A model generated the notes under the pieces. It was not told the DNA's origin and did not search any database. It was given only the letters and a program-made list of their open reading frames with translations. The translations under genes and the position numbers were made by a program. Positions 16,277 to 29,644 of a DNA stretch of 64,000 bases are shown here, one piece after another. How positions within the stretch are numbered: the stretch's first letter is position 1; each line of letters opens with the position of its first letter. Source of the stretch: Nocardioides sp. 503 (GTDB taxonomy: Bacteria; Actinomycetota; Actinomycetes; Propionibacteriales; Nocardioidaceae); contig NZ_SPUI01000004.1 in the NCBI RefSeq assembly GCF_004522095.1, positions 496,001 to 560,000 on the forward strand. Direction: 5' to 3'.

Positions 16277-17977
16277 TCAGATCCAGCGCTTGAACCAGAT
16301 CCGGTCGAGCCACTCCCCGCGGGTGAGGAGCTCGTTGGTGTAGATGGGCCAGAACCAGGCGAAGTTGACCAGCACCAGCACGAAGAAGGACCCCGCCACG
16401 ACCACGCCCGCCGTCCGTCTCGAGGACGGCAGCCGGGAGGGCCCGATCAGCCGGCCCATCGTCAGGGTGATGGCCACGACGATGAACGGCAGCATCGCGA
16501 CGGCGTAGAAGAGGAAGATCGGGCGGTCGTCGTAGCGCAGCCACGGCAGCCAGGTCGAGGCGGTGCCGACCACCGCGAAGCCGAAGCGCCAGTCGCGGGC
16601 GCCGACCCAGCGGACCACGGCGTAGAGCAGCGCCAGGATGCCGCCCCACCACAGCATCGGCGTCCCGAGCAGCAGCACCTGCCGCAGGCAGGTGCTGTCG
16701 GAGGGCGCCTGACAGCCGTCGGTGCCGGGGGCGATGTCGGTGTGGGCCGCGACCCCGACGGGCCGGTTGAGCAGCAGCCAGCCGGCCGGTTGCGAGCGGT
16801 AGGGGTGGTCGCTGCAGTTGAGGAAGTGGGTGTGGAAGGTGAACAGGTCCTGGTGGTAGCTCCACAGCGACCGCAGGGACTGCACCACCTCGCCAGGGCC
16901 TGTCGCGTCGGGCTGGGACGCGGTGGGCCAGCGGTCGTCGCCCAGGGTCGGCTCGTCGTCGCAGGTGGCCCCCTCGGCCACGAAGCGGGTGTACTGCGTG
17001 CTGGAGAGGTGCTCCTCGTACTCGCCCGCGTGCACGAGCCAGCCGGTCCAGGTGCCGACGTAGACCACGAACGCGACCAGGACCAGCTGCGCGAACGCCG
17101 GCAGCCCGTCGGCGACCGCCGAGCGCAGCAGCGGCCAGCGGACCCCGAACGAGCGGCGGGCGCCGGCGCTCCACAGCCAGACCATGACGCCGAACGCCGC
17201 CAGCGGCACGGCCGCGGTCCACTTGGTGCCGATGGCCAGGCCGAATAACACCCCGGCCAGCACCAGCCAGGGCCTCAGCAGCACCGGCCGGACGGGTCCC
17301 CACGAGGACCGGGCGAGCGGGCCGTCGACCGCGGCGGCCAGCCGGGCGCGGTACCAGTCGCGGTCGACCACCAGGCAGGTCACGGCGCAGAGCAGGAAGA
17401 ACGCCAGGAAGATGTCGAGCAGCGCCAGCCGCGAGAGCACGAAGTGCAGCCCGTCGAGGCTGAGCAGCAGGCCGGCGACGCAGCCGAGGGCGGTCGAGCC
17501 GGTCAGGCGGCGTACGAGCCGGCACATCACGAGCACCATGAGCGCGCCGACGACGGCGGCCGAGACCCGCCAGCCGAACGGGTCCATGCCGAAGGCCTTC
17601 TCGCCCAGCGCGATGACCCACTTGCCGGCCTCGGGGTGGACGATCATCGAGGGGTCGTCGGTCCAGACGCCCGACGTCTTCCCGTCCAGGATCAGCTTGT
17701 CGGCGTCCTCGACGTACTCGCGCACGTAGCCGTGGTTGGCCATGGACCAGGCGTCCTTGGCGTAGTACGTCTCGTCGAACTCGAACTCCTTCGGCGTGCC
17801 GAGGTGCCACAGCCGCAGGAACAGCGCGAGCAGCGTGACGCCGAGCGCGGCGCCCCACGAGGTCAGCGGGTCGTCCAGGTCGCGACGACGACGGGCCCGC
17901 TCGCGTGCCGGCGGCACCGGGCGCCCGTCGGCGGTGGTGGACAGGCCCTCGCTCGGCGCGCGGTCCACGGTCGTCAC
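16277..17977 (-). CDS. pmt: dolichyl-phosphate-mannose-protein mannosyltransferase
   Basis: 566 residues, about ten or more membrane segments. The family's catalytic acidic motif appears early as [12 protein letters not shown], followed by [12 protein letters not shown] and [17 protein letters not shown]. It is a GT39/GT-C enzyme that moves mannose from polyprenyl-phosphate to Ser/Thr of exported proteins. The C-terminal half has the family's long extracytoplasmic loop and final membrane helices, ending [24 protein letters not shown]. The GTG start at 17977 gives the short cytoplasmic head typical of the family. It is divergent from rsmI, an arrangement conserved in actinobacteria. Confidence 0.93.
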   Translation of the reverse strand: MTTVDRAPSEGLSTTADGRPVPPARERARRRRDLDDPLTSWGAALGVTLLALFLRLWHLGTPKEFEFDETYYAKDAWSMANHGYVREYVEDADKLILDGKTSGVWTDDPSMIVHPEAGKWVIALGEKAFGMDPFGWRVSAAVVGALMVLVMCRLVRRLTGSTALGCVAGLLLSLDGLHFVLSRLALLDIFLAFFLLCAVTCLVVDRDWYRARLAAAVDGPLARSSWGPVRPVLLRPWLVLAGVLFGLAIGTKWTAAVPLAAFGVMVWLWSAGARRSFGVRWPLLRSAVADGLPAFAQLVLVAFVVYVGTWTGWLVHAGEYEEHLSSTQYTRFVAEGATCDDEPTLGDDRWPTASQPDATGPGEVVQSLRSLWSYHQDLFTFHTHFLNCSDHPYRSQPAGWLLLNRPVGVAAHTDIAPGTDGCQAPSDSTCLRQVLLLGTPMLWWGGILALLYAVVRWVGARDWRFGFAVVGTASTWLPWLRYDDRPIFLFYAVAMLPFIVVAITLTMGRLIGPSRLPSSRRTAGVVVAGSFFVLVLVNFAWFWPIYTNELLTRGEWLDRIWFKRWI

Positions 17978-18003
17978 GGGGCAGGACTCTACGTGCCGCG
18001 GTG

Positions 18004-18009
18004 GCATGA
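18004..18009 (+). promoter_or_regulatory. -10-like box CATGAT before rsmI
   Basis: CATGAT lies 7 nt upstream of the rsmI GTG at 18017, and no SD is present, which fits a leaderless start. The match to TANNNT is imperfect. Confidence 0.35.
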
Positions 18010-18016
18010 TCGCCGC

Positions 18017-18868
18017 GTGACGAACGACGAGCGCGGACCCGGTGTGCTCGTGCTGGCCGCGACCCCGATCGGCCGGGTCGCGGACGCGCCGCCGCGCCTG
18101 TCGGAGGAGCTGGCCGGCGCCGACGTGGTCGCGGCCGAGGACACCCGGCGGCTCAAGCGCCTGACCTCCGACCTGGGCGTCACCGTCACCGGACGGGTGG
18201 TCTCCTACTTCGAGGGCAACGAGTCGGCGCGCACCCCCGTGCTGCTCGAGGCCCTGCTCGACGGCAAGCGGGTCCTCCTCGTCACCGACGCCGGCATGCC
18301 GAGCGTCTCGGACCCCGGCTACCGCCTGGTCGCCGCCGCGGTCGAGGCCGGGGTGCCGGTCACCGCCGTGCCGGGGCCCTCCGCGGTGCTGACGGCGCTC
18401 GCGGTGTCGGGGCTGCCGGTCGACCGCTTCTGCTTCGAGGGCTTCCTGCCGCGCAAGCAGGGGGAGCGGGGGCGCCGGCTGGCCTCGCTGGCGGGCGAGG
18501 AGCGCACGATGGTCTTCTTCGAGGCCCCCCACCGCACCGAGACGGCCCTGCGCGCGATGGCCGAGGCCTGGGGCGAGGACCGGGCCGCCGCCGTGTGCCG
18601 CGAGCTCACCAAGACCCACGAGGAGGTGCGCCGCGGTCCGCTCGGCGAGCTCGTGGCCTGGGCCGCCGAGGGCGTCCGCGGCGAGGTCACGATCGTCGTC
18701 CAGGGCGCCGACGGCGGACCGTCGGTGGCCTCCGACGAGACCAGCCTGCGCGACGCCGTGCGCGAGAGGGAGGATCGGGGCATGAACCGCAAGGACGCGA
18801 TCGTCGAGGTCGCCAAGCTGGCCGGCGTGCCCAAGCGCGAGGTCTACAACCTGGTGCACGGCGCATGA
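18017..18868 (+). CDS. rsmI: 16S rRNA 2'-O-ribose methyltransferase (C1402)
   Basis: 283 residues, usual length. The SAM-dependent tetrapyrrole-methylase fold is seen in [47 protein letters not shown] and [20 protein letters not shown]. RsmI methylates the 2'-OH of C1402 in the decoding centre. The GTG start was chosen for the conserved first strand [11 protein letters not shown]. The stop overlaps the next ATG (ATGA), so the hydrolase gene is translationally coupled. Confidence 0.95.
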   Translation: MTNDERGPGVLVLAATPIGRVADAPPRLSEELAGADVVAAEDTRRLKRLTSDLGVTVTGRVVSYFEGNESARTPVLLEALLDGKRVLLVTDAGMPSVSDPGYRLVAAAVEAGVPVTAVPGPSAVLTALAVSGLPVDRFCFEGFLPRKQGERGRRLASLAGEERTMVFFEAPHRTETALRAMAEAWGEDRAAAVCRELTKTHEEVRRGPLGELVAWAAEGVRGEVTIVVQGADGGPSVASDETSLRDAVREREDRGMNRKDAIVEVAKLAGVPKREVYNLVHGA

Positions 18869-19700
18869 CGCGACGCATCCGCACGCTCACCCGCGACGGC
18901 CTGACCTTCGACGTCCTCGACGAGGGCCCGATCGAGGGCGACGTCGTCGTGCTGCTGCACGGCTTCCCCGAGCGCGCCACCTCCTGGCGCCACGTGGCGC
19001 CGCTGCTGCACGCCGCGGGGCTGCGCACGCTCGCGCTCGACCAGCGGGGCTACTCCGAGCGCGCCCGCCCCTCCGGGCGGCGTGCCTACCGGCTGACCGA
19101 GCTGGTCGACGACGTGGCCGCGCTCATCGAGCGGGTCGGGGGGTCGGTCCACGTGGTCGGGCACGACTGGGGCGCCGCCGTCGCCTGGGGGCTGGCCGCG
19201 CGCCGCCCGGTGCTCGTGCGCAGCCTCACCGCCGTGTCCGTGCCCCACCCCGCGGCGTTCCAGAAGGCCGTGCTGACCTCGCCGCAGGGGCTGCGGTCCT
19301 GGTACATGCTGCTGTTCCAGGCGCCGTACGTCGTGGAGCTCGCGGCGCGCCGCCGCGGCGGCCCCTTCGACCTGGGCCTGGCCTCGGCCGGGATGACCCG
19401 CGAGGAGGTCGCCCGCTGCCGCCGCGAGGTCGTCGACACGGGGGCACTCACGGGCGGGCTGTCGTGGTACCGCGCGATCCCCTTCGTCGACCGCGAGCTC
19501 GCCACCCAGCACACGACGGTCCCGACGACGTTCGTCTGGAGCGACGGCGACACCGCGATCGACCGGCGCGGCGCCGAGCTGACCGAGTCCTACGTCGACG
19601 CGCCGTACTCCTTCGTCGAGCTCGCCGGCGTCACCCACTGGATCCCGACCCAGGCGCCCGAGCAGCTGGCCAGCGCCGTGCTGGACCGCGTGTGGTCGGT

Positions 19701-19704
<4 letters not shown>
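18865..19704 (+). CDS. alpha/beta hydrolase, epoxide-hydrolase-like
   Basis: 279 residues. The oxyanion motif is HGFPE, the nucleophile elbow GHDWGAA has Asp as nucleophile (as in epoxide hydrolases and haloalkane dehalogenases), the acid is in WSDGDTAID and the base is His in VTHWIP. With an Asp nucleophile, epoxide opening is likelier than simple ester hydrolysis. It overlaps rsmI by 4 nt upstream and tatD by 4 nt downstream. In many actinobacteria metG lies between rsmI and tatD, so this gene occupies an unusual place. Confidence 0.9.
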
Positions 19705-21961
<2,257 letters not shown>

Positions 21962-21991
21962 GCCCGGGTCGCGGCCACTACCGTGGCCGTC

Positions 21992-22855
21992 ATGTCTGAC
22001 ACCTCTGCCGGTCCGAGGCTTCTCGGGCCGGCAGAGGTGCGTCAGCTCGCTGCCCGCCTCGACCTGCGCCCCACCAAGCAGCGCGGGCAGAACTTCGTGA
22101 TCGACCCCAACACCGTGCGTCGCATCGTGCGCGAGTCCGGCGTGGGGCCCGACGACGTGGTGGTGGAGGTCGGCCCCGGCCTGGGCTCGCTGACCCTCGG
22201 GCTGCTCGGCGTGGCCTCCCGCGTGGTGGCGATCGAGGTCGACGAGCTGCTCGCCGGGCTGCTGCCCGAGACCGTGGCGACGTACGCCCCCGAGCAGGCC
22301 GACCGCTTCGAGGTGCTGCTGGACGACGCCATGCGCATCGCCGCGCTGCCGGGTCCCGCGCCGACCGCGCTGGTCGCCAACCTGCCCTACAACGTCTCGG
22401 TGCCGGTCCTGCTGCACCTGCTCCAGCTCCTGCCCTCCCTCGAGCGGGGGCTGGTGATGGTCCAGGCCGAGGTCGCCGACCGGCTGGCCGCACCTCCGGG
22501 CTCCAAGGTCTACGGCGTCCCGTCGGTCAAGGCGGCCTGGTACGCCGACGTCCGCCGGGCCGGCGCCATCGGGCGCAACGTCTTCTGGCCGGCGCCCAAC
22601 GTCGACTCCGGGCTCGTCGCCTGGACCCGCCGCGAGCCGCCGGCCACGTCGGCCAGTCGCGAGCAGGTGTTCTCGGTCGTCGACCTGGCGTTCGCCCACC
22701 GGCGCAAGGTCCTGCGCGGCGCCATCCGCCCCCTGGTCGGCTCCGCCGAGGAGGCCTCGGCCGTGCTGGAGCGCGCGGGCGTCGACCCCATGGCCCGGGG
22801 CGAGTCCCTGTCCGTCGTCGAGTTCGCCAGGATCGCCGAGGTGCTCCACCCGTGA
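21992..22855 (+). CDS. rsmA: 16S rRNA A1518/A1519 dimethyltransferase
   Basis: 287 residues (KsgA). The family opening LLGPAEVR...[20 protein letters not shown] is present, then SAM motif [13 protein letters not shown], acidic motif IEVDE and the catalytic motif [10 protein letters not shown] (NLPY). It dimethylates two adjacent adenines in the 3' hairpin of 16S rRNA. The ATG at 21992 was chosen; a GTG at 21983 is also in frame. A very stable hairpin lies in codons 3-16. The stop overlaps the ispE GTG. Confidence 0.95.
   Translation: MSDTSAGPRLLGPAEVRQLAARLDLRPTKQRGQNFVIDPNTVRRIVRESGVGPDDVVVEVGPGLGSLTLGLLGVASRVVAIEVDELLAGLLPETVATYAPEQADRFEVLLDDAMRIAALPGPAPTALVANLPYNVSVPVLLHLLQLLPSLERGLVMVQAEVADRLAAPPGSKVYGVPSVKAAWYADVRRAGAIGRNVFWPAPNVDSGLVAWTRREPPATSASREQVFSVVDLAFAHRRKVLRGAIRPLVGSAEEASAVLERAGVDPMARGESLSVVEFARIAEVLHP
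22000..22039 (+). other. 18-bp hairpin inside the rsmA start region
   Basis: CACCTCTGCCGG (22000-22011) pairs perfectly with 22028-22039, and the inner CCGAG/CTCGG (22013-22017/22022-22026) extends it, joined by one T-G pair around a GCTT loop. It begins 8 nt after the ATG. It could attenuate read-through from rpfB or slow rsmA translation. Confidence 0.6.
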
Positions 22856-23785
22856 CCGCCATGACCACCCCGGGTGCGACGCCCGTGACCGTGCGCGCCG
22901 CCGCCAAGATCAACCTGCACCTCGGGGTCGGCGCCGCCCGCGAGGACGGCTTCCACCCGCTCACGACCGTCTACCAGGCGGTCGGTCTCTGCGACGACGT
23001 CACGGCCCGCGACGACGAGCCCGGCTGGGACCTGCGGCTGCAGGTGGCCGACTGGGTCGACGCCGGCGCGATCCCCGTCGACAGCGGCAACATCGTCACG
23101 CGCGCCGCGTCGCTGCTGGCGCGCCACCACGGCATCGCCGCCGACGGGCACCTGCTCATCGAGAAGGCCATCCCGGTCGCGGGCGGCCTGGCGGGCGGAT
23201 CGGCCGACGCCGCCGCCGCGCTGGTCGCGCTGGACCGCCTCTGGGACGTGCAGACCAGCGACGAGGACCTGCTCGCGATCGCGGCCGAGCTGGGCAGCGA
23301 CGTACCGTTCGCGCTGCTCGGAGGCACCGCGCTCGGCACCGGCCGCGGTGAGGTCGTCACGCCCCTGACCGACGCCGGCACCTGGTGGTGGGTCCTGGTG
23401 CCGAGCCTCGAGGGGATGTCGACCCCGGAGGTCTACGCGCACTTCGACAAGCTCTTCCCCGACGCCTCGCCCACCCCGCCGCCCGCCGATGAGCTCGTCG
23501 CCGCCGTCGCCTCGGGTGACGCGCACCGGCTGGCGCGGCTCCTGCGCAACGACCTGCAGGAGCCCGCGATCGACCTGCGGCCCGACCTCGGGCTGCTCCT
23601 CGACCAGGGCGAGGAGGAGGGCGCGCTGCGCGGCCTCGTCAGCGGCTCCGGCCCGACCTGCGTCTTCCTGTGCGAGTCCGCCGACCATGCCCGCGACCTC
23701 GCGGGCGCGATGATGCGCCTCGGGCACGGCATCGTCCTGGTCGCCAACGGTGCCGTGGCGGGCGCCCACGTCGTCGGAGGACACC

Positions 23786-23793
<8 letters not shown>
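22852..23793 (+). CDS. ispE: 4-diphosphocytidyl-2-C-methyl-D-erythritol kinase
   Basis: 313 residues, a GHMP kinase of the MEP isoprenoid pathway. Motif 1 is [14 protein letters not shown], the phosphate-binding motif is [15 protein letters not shown], and motif 3 is [12 protein letters not shown]. It phosphorylates CDP-ME on the way to IPP and DMAPP. The GTG at 22852 overlaps the rsmA stop (GTGA); an ATG at 22861 would remove three residues. The end overlaps the ABC-F start by 8 nt. Confidence 0.95.
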
Positions 23794-25564
<1,771 letters not shown>

Positions 25565-25591
25565 CTCCCCGCACCCCTGACGCTGCGCCAC

Positions 25592-27085
25592 TCAGTGCCC
25601 CGTCGCCCCCTCGCGTGCCCGCTCGGGCAGCAGGAACGTCAGGGCGAAGGCGAGCGCCATGAACCCGGCGGCGAGCAGCATCGAGACGCCGGCGGCGTCT
25701 CGGTAGGCGCCGACCCGGGTCGCCGCGTCGCTGTGGGCCAGGACGTGGAGGAAGGCCGTGCCGAGCGCGGCGATGCCGAACGCGCCGCCGAGCTGCTGCA
25801 CGGACGTGAGCACGCCCGAGGCCGAGCCGGACTCCTGGTCGTCCACGCCGGCCAGCACCAGGTCGAAGAACGGCGCCATGGTGAGTCCCATCCCCAGGCC
25901 GACCACCGCGAGCGCGGGCGCCATGGAGCCGATGCCCACGGAGTCGCCCGCCAGGCCCAGCGTGAGCACGAAGCCGCCGAACCCGGCCGCCGCGACGGCC
26001 TCGCCGATGTGCATCAGCCGGCGGCCGCCGAGCCGCGCCGTGAACGGCTCCGAGGCGACGAACCCCACGACCATCCCGACGGCCTGCGCGACGCCGGCGA
26101 GGCCGGCCTTGAGCGGGGAGTAGCCGAGGCCGAACTGCACGAAGAACGTGAAGGCGATGCTCATGCCCATCAGCGACCCGAAGAGCGCCATCCCGGTGAC
26201 GATGCCGCCGGTGAACGCCCTCTTGCGGAACAGCGAGGGCGTCACCAGCGTGACCAGCCCCGCCCGGTCGCGGGCGACCTCGATCCGGGCCAGCAGCGCG
26301 AACCCGGCGACCCCGGCCGCGATCATCGCGAAGGTCCAGGCGGGCCAGCCGTGCTCCTGGCCCTGGATGAGCGGGTAGACCAGCAGGAACATCGACGTCG
26401 CGGCGATCGCGACGCTCGTGAGCTCGATGCGGATCGTGGGGTCGGGGCGCGAGGCGGGCAGCAGCCGGAGCCCGGCGACGAGGGCCACCAGGCCGATCGG
26501 CACGTTGATGGCGAAGATGGTCCGCCAGCCCCAGCCGAACAGGTCGGCGTCCACCAGGAACCCCGCGAGGATGGGGCCGCCGACGGCGGACAGCCCCATG
26601 ACGGGGCCGAAGGTGCCGAAGGCCTTGCCCACCTCGTCCTCGGGGAACATCTCCTTGATCAGGCCGAGCCCCTGGGGCAGCATCACCGCGCCGACGAGCC
26701 CCTGCAGCACCCGGCTGCCGATCAGCATCTCGGGCGACTGCGCCAGCGCGCACACCAGGGAGAGCAGCGTGAAGCCGGCCATCCCCACGAGGAACATCCG
26801 GCGCCGCCCGAAGATGTCGCCCAGGCGCCCGCCGAGCAGCAGCCCGCTGGCCATGGCGAGCGTGTAGCCAGCCCCGAGCCACTGCACCAGCGTCTCTCCG
26901 CCGCCGAGGTCGGCGACGATCGTGGGTCCCGCGATCGAGGTGATGAGCGCGTCGAGGAGGTCCATGACCTCCGCGGCGAGCACGACGAACAGGGCGGGCC
27001 AGCGCAGCGCGTACGCCGCGCGGGCCAGGCCTCCGGTGCCGGCCGCGGCGGCCGCGGCCGACGGCTCGGGGGGAGTGGTGGACAT
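25592..27085 (-). CDS. MFS drug exporter, DHA2 type
   Basis: 497 residues, about 14 hydrophobic segments. The MFS motif A GGRLGDIFGRRRMF is in the loop after TM2, and the antiporter motif C region is GPVMGLSAVGGPILAGF. The EmrB/QacA type exports toxic compounds by proton antiport. The start MSTTPPEPS was chosen because it has a good SD (CAGGAG) and lies outside the operator region; the upstream ATG at 27127 would sit within it. A TetR gene is divergent with three palindromic sites between, so expression is probably released by the drug. Confidence 0.92.
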   Translation of the reverse strand: MSTTPPEPSAAAAAAGTGGLARAAYALRWPALFVVLAAEVMDLLDALITSIAGPTIVADLGGGETLVQWLGAGYTLAMASGLLLGGRLGDIFGRRRMFLVGMAGFTLLSLVCALAQSPEMLIGSRVLQGLVGAVMLPQGLGLIKEMFPEDEVGKAFGTFGPVMGLSAVGGPILAGFLVDADLFGWGWRTIFAINVPIGLVALVAGLRLLPASRPDPTIRIELTSVAIAATSMFLLVYPLIQGQEHGWPAWTFAMIAAGVAGFALLARIEVARDRAGLVTLVTPSLFRKRAFTGGIVTGMALFGSLMGMSIAFTFFVQFGLGYSPLKAGLAGVAQAVGMVVGFVASEPFTARLGGRRLMHIGEAVAAAGFGGFVLTLGLAGDSVGIGSMAPALAVVGLGMGLTMAPFFDLVLAGVDDQESGSASGVLTSVQQLGGAFGIAALGTAFLHVLAHSDAATRVGAYRDAAGVSMLLAAGFMALAFALTFLLPERAREGATGH

Positions 27086-27110
27086 GGTGGCTCCTGAGCT
27101 GACGAGGACG

Positions 27111-27167
27111 GCGAACACTGTTCGCACACGAGGACGAACAGTGTTCTACACGCGAACAGTGTTCGCG
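27111..27167. promoter_or_regulatory. three GAACA-n-TGTTC operators
   Basis: Dyads GCGAACA-C-TGTTCGC (27111-27125), GAACA-G-TGTTC (27136-27146) and CGCGAACA-G-TGTTCGCG (27151-27167) lie between the MFS and TetR genes, centres 23 and 18 nt apart. The third covers the -35 region of the TetR promoter. They are the expected sites for the adjacent repressor. Confidence 0.8.
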
Positions 27168-27172
27168 TCAAC

Positions 27173-27178
27173 TAGGAT
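27173..27178 (+). promoter_or_regulatory. -10 box TAGGAT of the TetR gene
   Basis: TAGGAT lies 7 nt before the ATG at 27186, giving a leaderless transcript. It overlaps an upstream ATG at 27177, which argues against using that codon. Confidence 0.6.
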
Positions 27179-27185
27179 GGGCGTG

Positions 27186-27914
27186 ATGAGCCCGTCCCGC
27201 AGCCCGTCCCCTGCCCAGGTCCGCGCGCGCGCCGCGCGGCTGCGTCGACGTCCCACCCTCGGCCTGGAGGCGATCGTCGACGTCGCCCTGGAGATCGTGG
27301 ACGCCGAGGGCGTCGAGGCGGTCTCCATGCGCCGCGTCGCCGCGGCGTTCGACTCCGGGCCGGCGAGCCTCTACGCCTACGTCGCCAACAAGGACGCGCT
27401 GCTCGGCCACGTGCTCCGGCGCGTGATCGACGAGATGGAGCTGCCCAGCGGGGGGACCTGGCAGGAGCGGCTGCGCTCCTGGGCGTACGAGTCCCGGGCC
27501 GTCATGGCGCGTCACGGCGACGTCGCCCGGCTCACCTTCGGCACGGTCCCGGTCACCGAGCGGGTGCTCGACGGCATCGAGACGAACCTGACCGCGATGA
27601 TCGAGGCGGGGGTCCCCCCGCAGGTGGCGACGTGGGCCCTCGACATCCTCTCGCTCTACGTCGGCGCCGACGTCTTCGAGGGCTGGCTGATGTCCCAGCG
27701 CTTCGACGACGGCTCGGGACGCGACGCCGAGGAGATCGGGTCGGAGTACTTCGAGGCCGTCCAGCGGGAGTTCGCGGCGCTGCCTCCGGAGCGCTACCCC
27801 TACCTCGTGCGCCACCTCCCGCTGATGATGAACGGCGACAGCGACGCCCGGTTCGCGTTCGGCATCGACATGCTCATCGCGGGCTTCGCGGCGCAGATCC
27901 CCGCGCCGTCCTGA
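27186..27914 (+). CDS. TetR-family repressor of the MFS exporter
   Basis: 242 residues. The N-terminal helix-turn-helix is IVDVALEIVDAEGVEAVSMRRVAAAFDSGPASLYAYVANKDALL. The C-terminal region (GTWQERLRSW, ATWALDILSLYVGADVFE) resembles the TetR_C_1-type ligand domain. The ATG at 27186 fits a leaderless start; 27177 is also in frame. It probably represses itself and the divergent exporter through the GAACA/TGTTC sites. Confidence 0.9.
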   Translation: MSPSRSPSPAQVRARAARLRRRPTLGLEAIVDVALEIVDAEGVEAVSMRRVAAAFDSGPASLYAYVANKDALLGHVLRRVIDEMELPSGGTWQERLRSWAYESRAVMARHGDVARLTFGTVPVTERVLDGIETNLTAMIEAGVPPQVATWALDILSLYVGADVFEGWLMSQRFDDGSGRDAEEIGSEYFEAVQREFAALPPERYPYLVRHLPLMMNGDSDARFAFGIDMLIAGFAAQIPAPS

Positions 27915-27921
27915 CGTCGCC

Positions 27922-28407
27922 TCAGGCGTACGGAGCCAGCAGCGTGCGCAGCAGGCCCGCGAGCCGCTTCTGCTGGGCCGGGGCCAGGTCGGCCAGGAGC
28001 GCGCGCTCGGCCTCGAGCAGCGCCTCGAAGGCGGCGTCGACGGCGGTCTTGCCCTCGCGGGTGAGTCGGACGATCACCCCGCGCCGGTCCTCGGGGTCGG
28101 GATAGCGCTCGACGAAGCCCCGGGCGGCCAGGCGGTCGACGCGGTTGGTCATGGTCCCGCTGGTCACGAGCGTCTCGCGCAGGAGGCGTCCCGGCGACAG
28201 CTCGTAGGGCGCGCCGGCGCGGCGCAGCGCGGCGAGCACGTCGAACTCCCACGACTCGATCCCGTGCGCGGTGAACGCGGCGCGGCGGGCCAGGTCGAGG
28301 TGGCGCGCGAGGCGGCTGATGCGGCTGAAGACGGCGACCGGCTCGAGGTCGAGGTCGTCGCGCTCGCGCGCCCACGCCTCGACCAGCTCGTCCACCTCGT
28401 CCCGCAT
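27922..28407 (-). CDS. MarR-family regulator
   Basis: 161 residues. Winged helix: ESWEFDVLAALRRAGAPYELSPGRLLRETLVTSGTMTNRVDRLAARGFVER, with the wing DPEDRRGVIVRLT. Helical ends form the dimer interface. MRDEVDEL was chosen as start; upstream frame sequence runs into the operator. It is divergent from the methyltransferase gene, and overlapping TCGAGA/TCTTGA half-sites lie between them, so it probably controls both. Confidence 0.9.
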   Translation of the reverse strand: MRDEVDELVEAWARERDDLDLEPVAVFSRISRLARHLDLARRAAFTAHGIESWEFDVLAALRRAGAPYELSPGRLLRETLVTSGTMTNRVDRLAARGFVERYPDPEDRRGVIVRLTREGKTAVDAAFEALLEAERALLADLAPAQQKRLAGLLRTLLAPYA

Positions 28408-28428
28408 GGCAGCAGCGTAGCGGATGCG

Positions 28429-28466
28429 TCGAGAATCTTGACATCGAGATAAATCGGTCGCACGAT
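28429..28466 (+). promoter_or_regulatory. promoter with overlapping MarR-type dyads
   Basis: Half-sites TCGAGA (28429), TCTTGA (28436) and TCGAGA (28444) alternate, giving the near-perfect dyad ATCTTGA-CA-TCGAGAT (28435-28450). A consensus -35 TTGACA (28438-28443) sits inside it, with a 17-nt spacer to CACGAT (28461-28466), and the ATG of the methyltransferase gene 7 nt on. Confidence 0.6.
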
Positions 28467-28472
28467 GGAGCG

Positions 28473-29258
28473 ATGGCACCGACTCCGACCCACAGCTGGG
28501 CCCCCGACCGCTACCTCACCTACGCCGACGAGCGCGGCCGCCCGTTCGTCGAGCTGCTGGCCCGCGTCGACGCCGACGCGCCCGCTCGCGTCGTCGACCT
28601 GGGCTGCGGCCCGGGCAACCTCACCGCGCTGCTCGGCCGGCGCTGGCCCGACGCGGAGGTCGTGGGCGTCGACTCCAGCGAGGAGATGATCCGCGCCGCG
28701 CACGAGGCGCAGCCCGACGCCCGGTTCGAGGTGGGCGACGTCCGCACCTGGCAGCCGCCGGAGGGTGGTGTCGACGTCCTGGTCAGCAACGCCACGCTCC
28801 AGTGGGTGCCGGGGCATCGCGAGCTCCTGCCACAGCTGGTCGAGGCCGTGCGGCCGGGAGGGTGGCTCGCCTTCCAGGTGCCGGGCAACTTCGACCAGCC
28901 GAGCCACACGCTGCGCGCGGAGCTCGCGGCCGAGGAGCCCTACGCCCAGCACGTGCAGGGCATCGCCAGCCCGGCCAGCCACGACCCGCAGGTCTACCTC
29001 GAGGACCTCACCGGCCTCGGCTGCGAGGTCGACGCCTGGGAGACGACCTACCTGCACGTCCTCACCGGCGAGGACGCCGTCTTCACCTGGGTCTCGGCCA
29101 CCGGCGCCCGGCCCACGCTGCAGGCGCTTCCCGACGACCTGCGGCCCGCCTTCGAGGACGAGTTCAAGCGCCGCCTGCGCGCGGCCTACCCCGAGCGCGA
29201 CGGCCGGGTCGTGCTCCCGTTCCGACGGATCTTCGTGGTTGCGAGGCGCGCGTCGTGA
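28473..29258 (+). CDS. tam: trans-aconitate 2-methyltransferase
   Basis: 261 residues, class I SAM methyltransferase. Motif I is VVDLGCGPGNLTALLG. The rest follows Tam: DSSEEMIRAAHEA, VDVLVSNATLQWVPGH, WLAFQVPGNFDQPSH and a C-terminal RAAYPERDGRVVLPFRRIFVVARR. It would methylate trans-aconitate, a spontaneous inhibitor of aconitase. The gene appears leaderless and is divergent from marR. A related small-molecule methyltransferase is the alternative. Confidence 0.85.
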   Translation: MAPTPTHSWAPDRYLTYADERGRPFVELLARVDADAPARVVDLGCGPGNLTALLGRRWPDAEVVGVDSSEEMIRAAHEAQPDARFEVGDVRTWQPPEGGVDVLVSNATLQWVPGHRELLPQLVEAVRPGGWLAFQVPGNFDQPSHTLRAELAAEEPYAQHVQGIASPASHDPQVYLEDLTGLGCEVDAWETTYLHVLTGEDAVFTWVSATGARPTLQALPDDLRPAFEDEFKRRLRAAYPERDGRVVLPFRRIFVVARRAS

Positions 29259-29644
29259 GGCTCCACCACGTCCAGGTCGCCTGCCCTCCGGGCGGCGAGG
29301 ACGTCGCCCGCCGCTTCTACGCCGGCGCGCTCGGCCTGCAGGAGGTCGACAAGCCCGAGGCGCTGCGCGCCCGAGGCGGCGCCTGGTTCCGCGCCGTCGA
29401 CGAGTCGGGGGCGGTCACCGCGGAGATCCACGTCGGGGTGGAGGACCCCTTCGCCCCGGCGCGCAAGGCCCACCCGGCGCTGGTGCTGAGCAATGCCGCC
29501 GACCTCGACGCCGTACGACGCCGCCTGGACGACGGCGGCTACGACGTCGACCTCAGCCAGCGCGACACGTTCCCCGGACACGACCGGGTGCACACCTTCG
29601 ACGGGCACGGCAACCGCGTGGAGCTGCTCGTCGCCCGCGACTGA
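29255..29644 (+). CDS. VOC-family (glyoxalase-like) protein
   Basis: 129 residues, two beta-alpha-beta-beta-beta units. LHHVQVACPPGGEDVARRFYAGALGL opens the first, AEIHVGVEDPF closes it, and HTFDGHGNRVELL ends the second with the usual metal Glu. His4, His/Glu of AEIHV and Glu of NRVEL are candidate metal ligands. Function within VOC (isomerase, dioxygenase, resistance) is not evident. The GTG overlaps the tam stop, so it shares the MarR-controlled promoter. Confidence 0.85.
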   Translation: MRLHHVQVACPPGGEDVARRFYAGALGLQEVDKPEALRARGGAWFRAVDESGAVTAEIHVGVEDPFAPARKAHPALVLSNAADLDAVRRRLDDGGYDVDLSQRDTFPGHDRVHTFDGHGNRVELLVARD

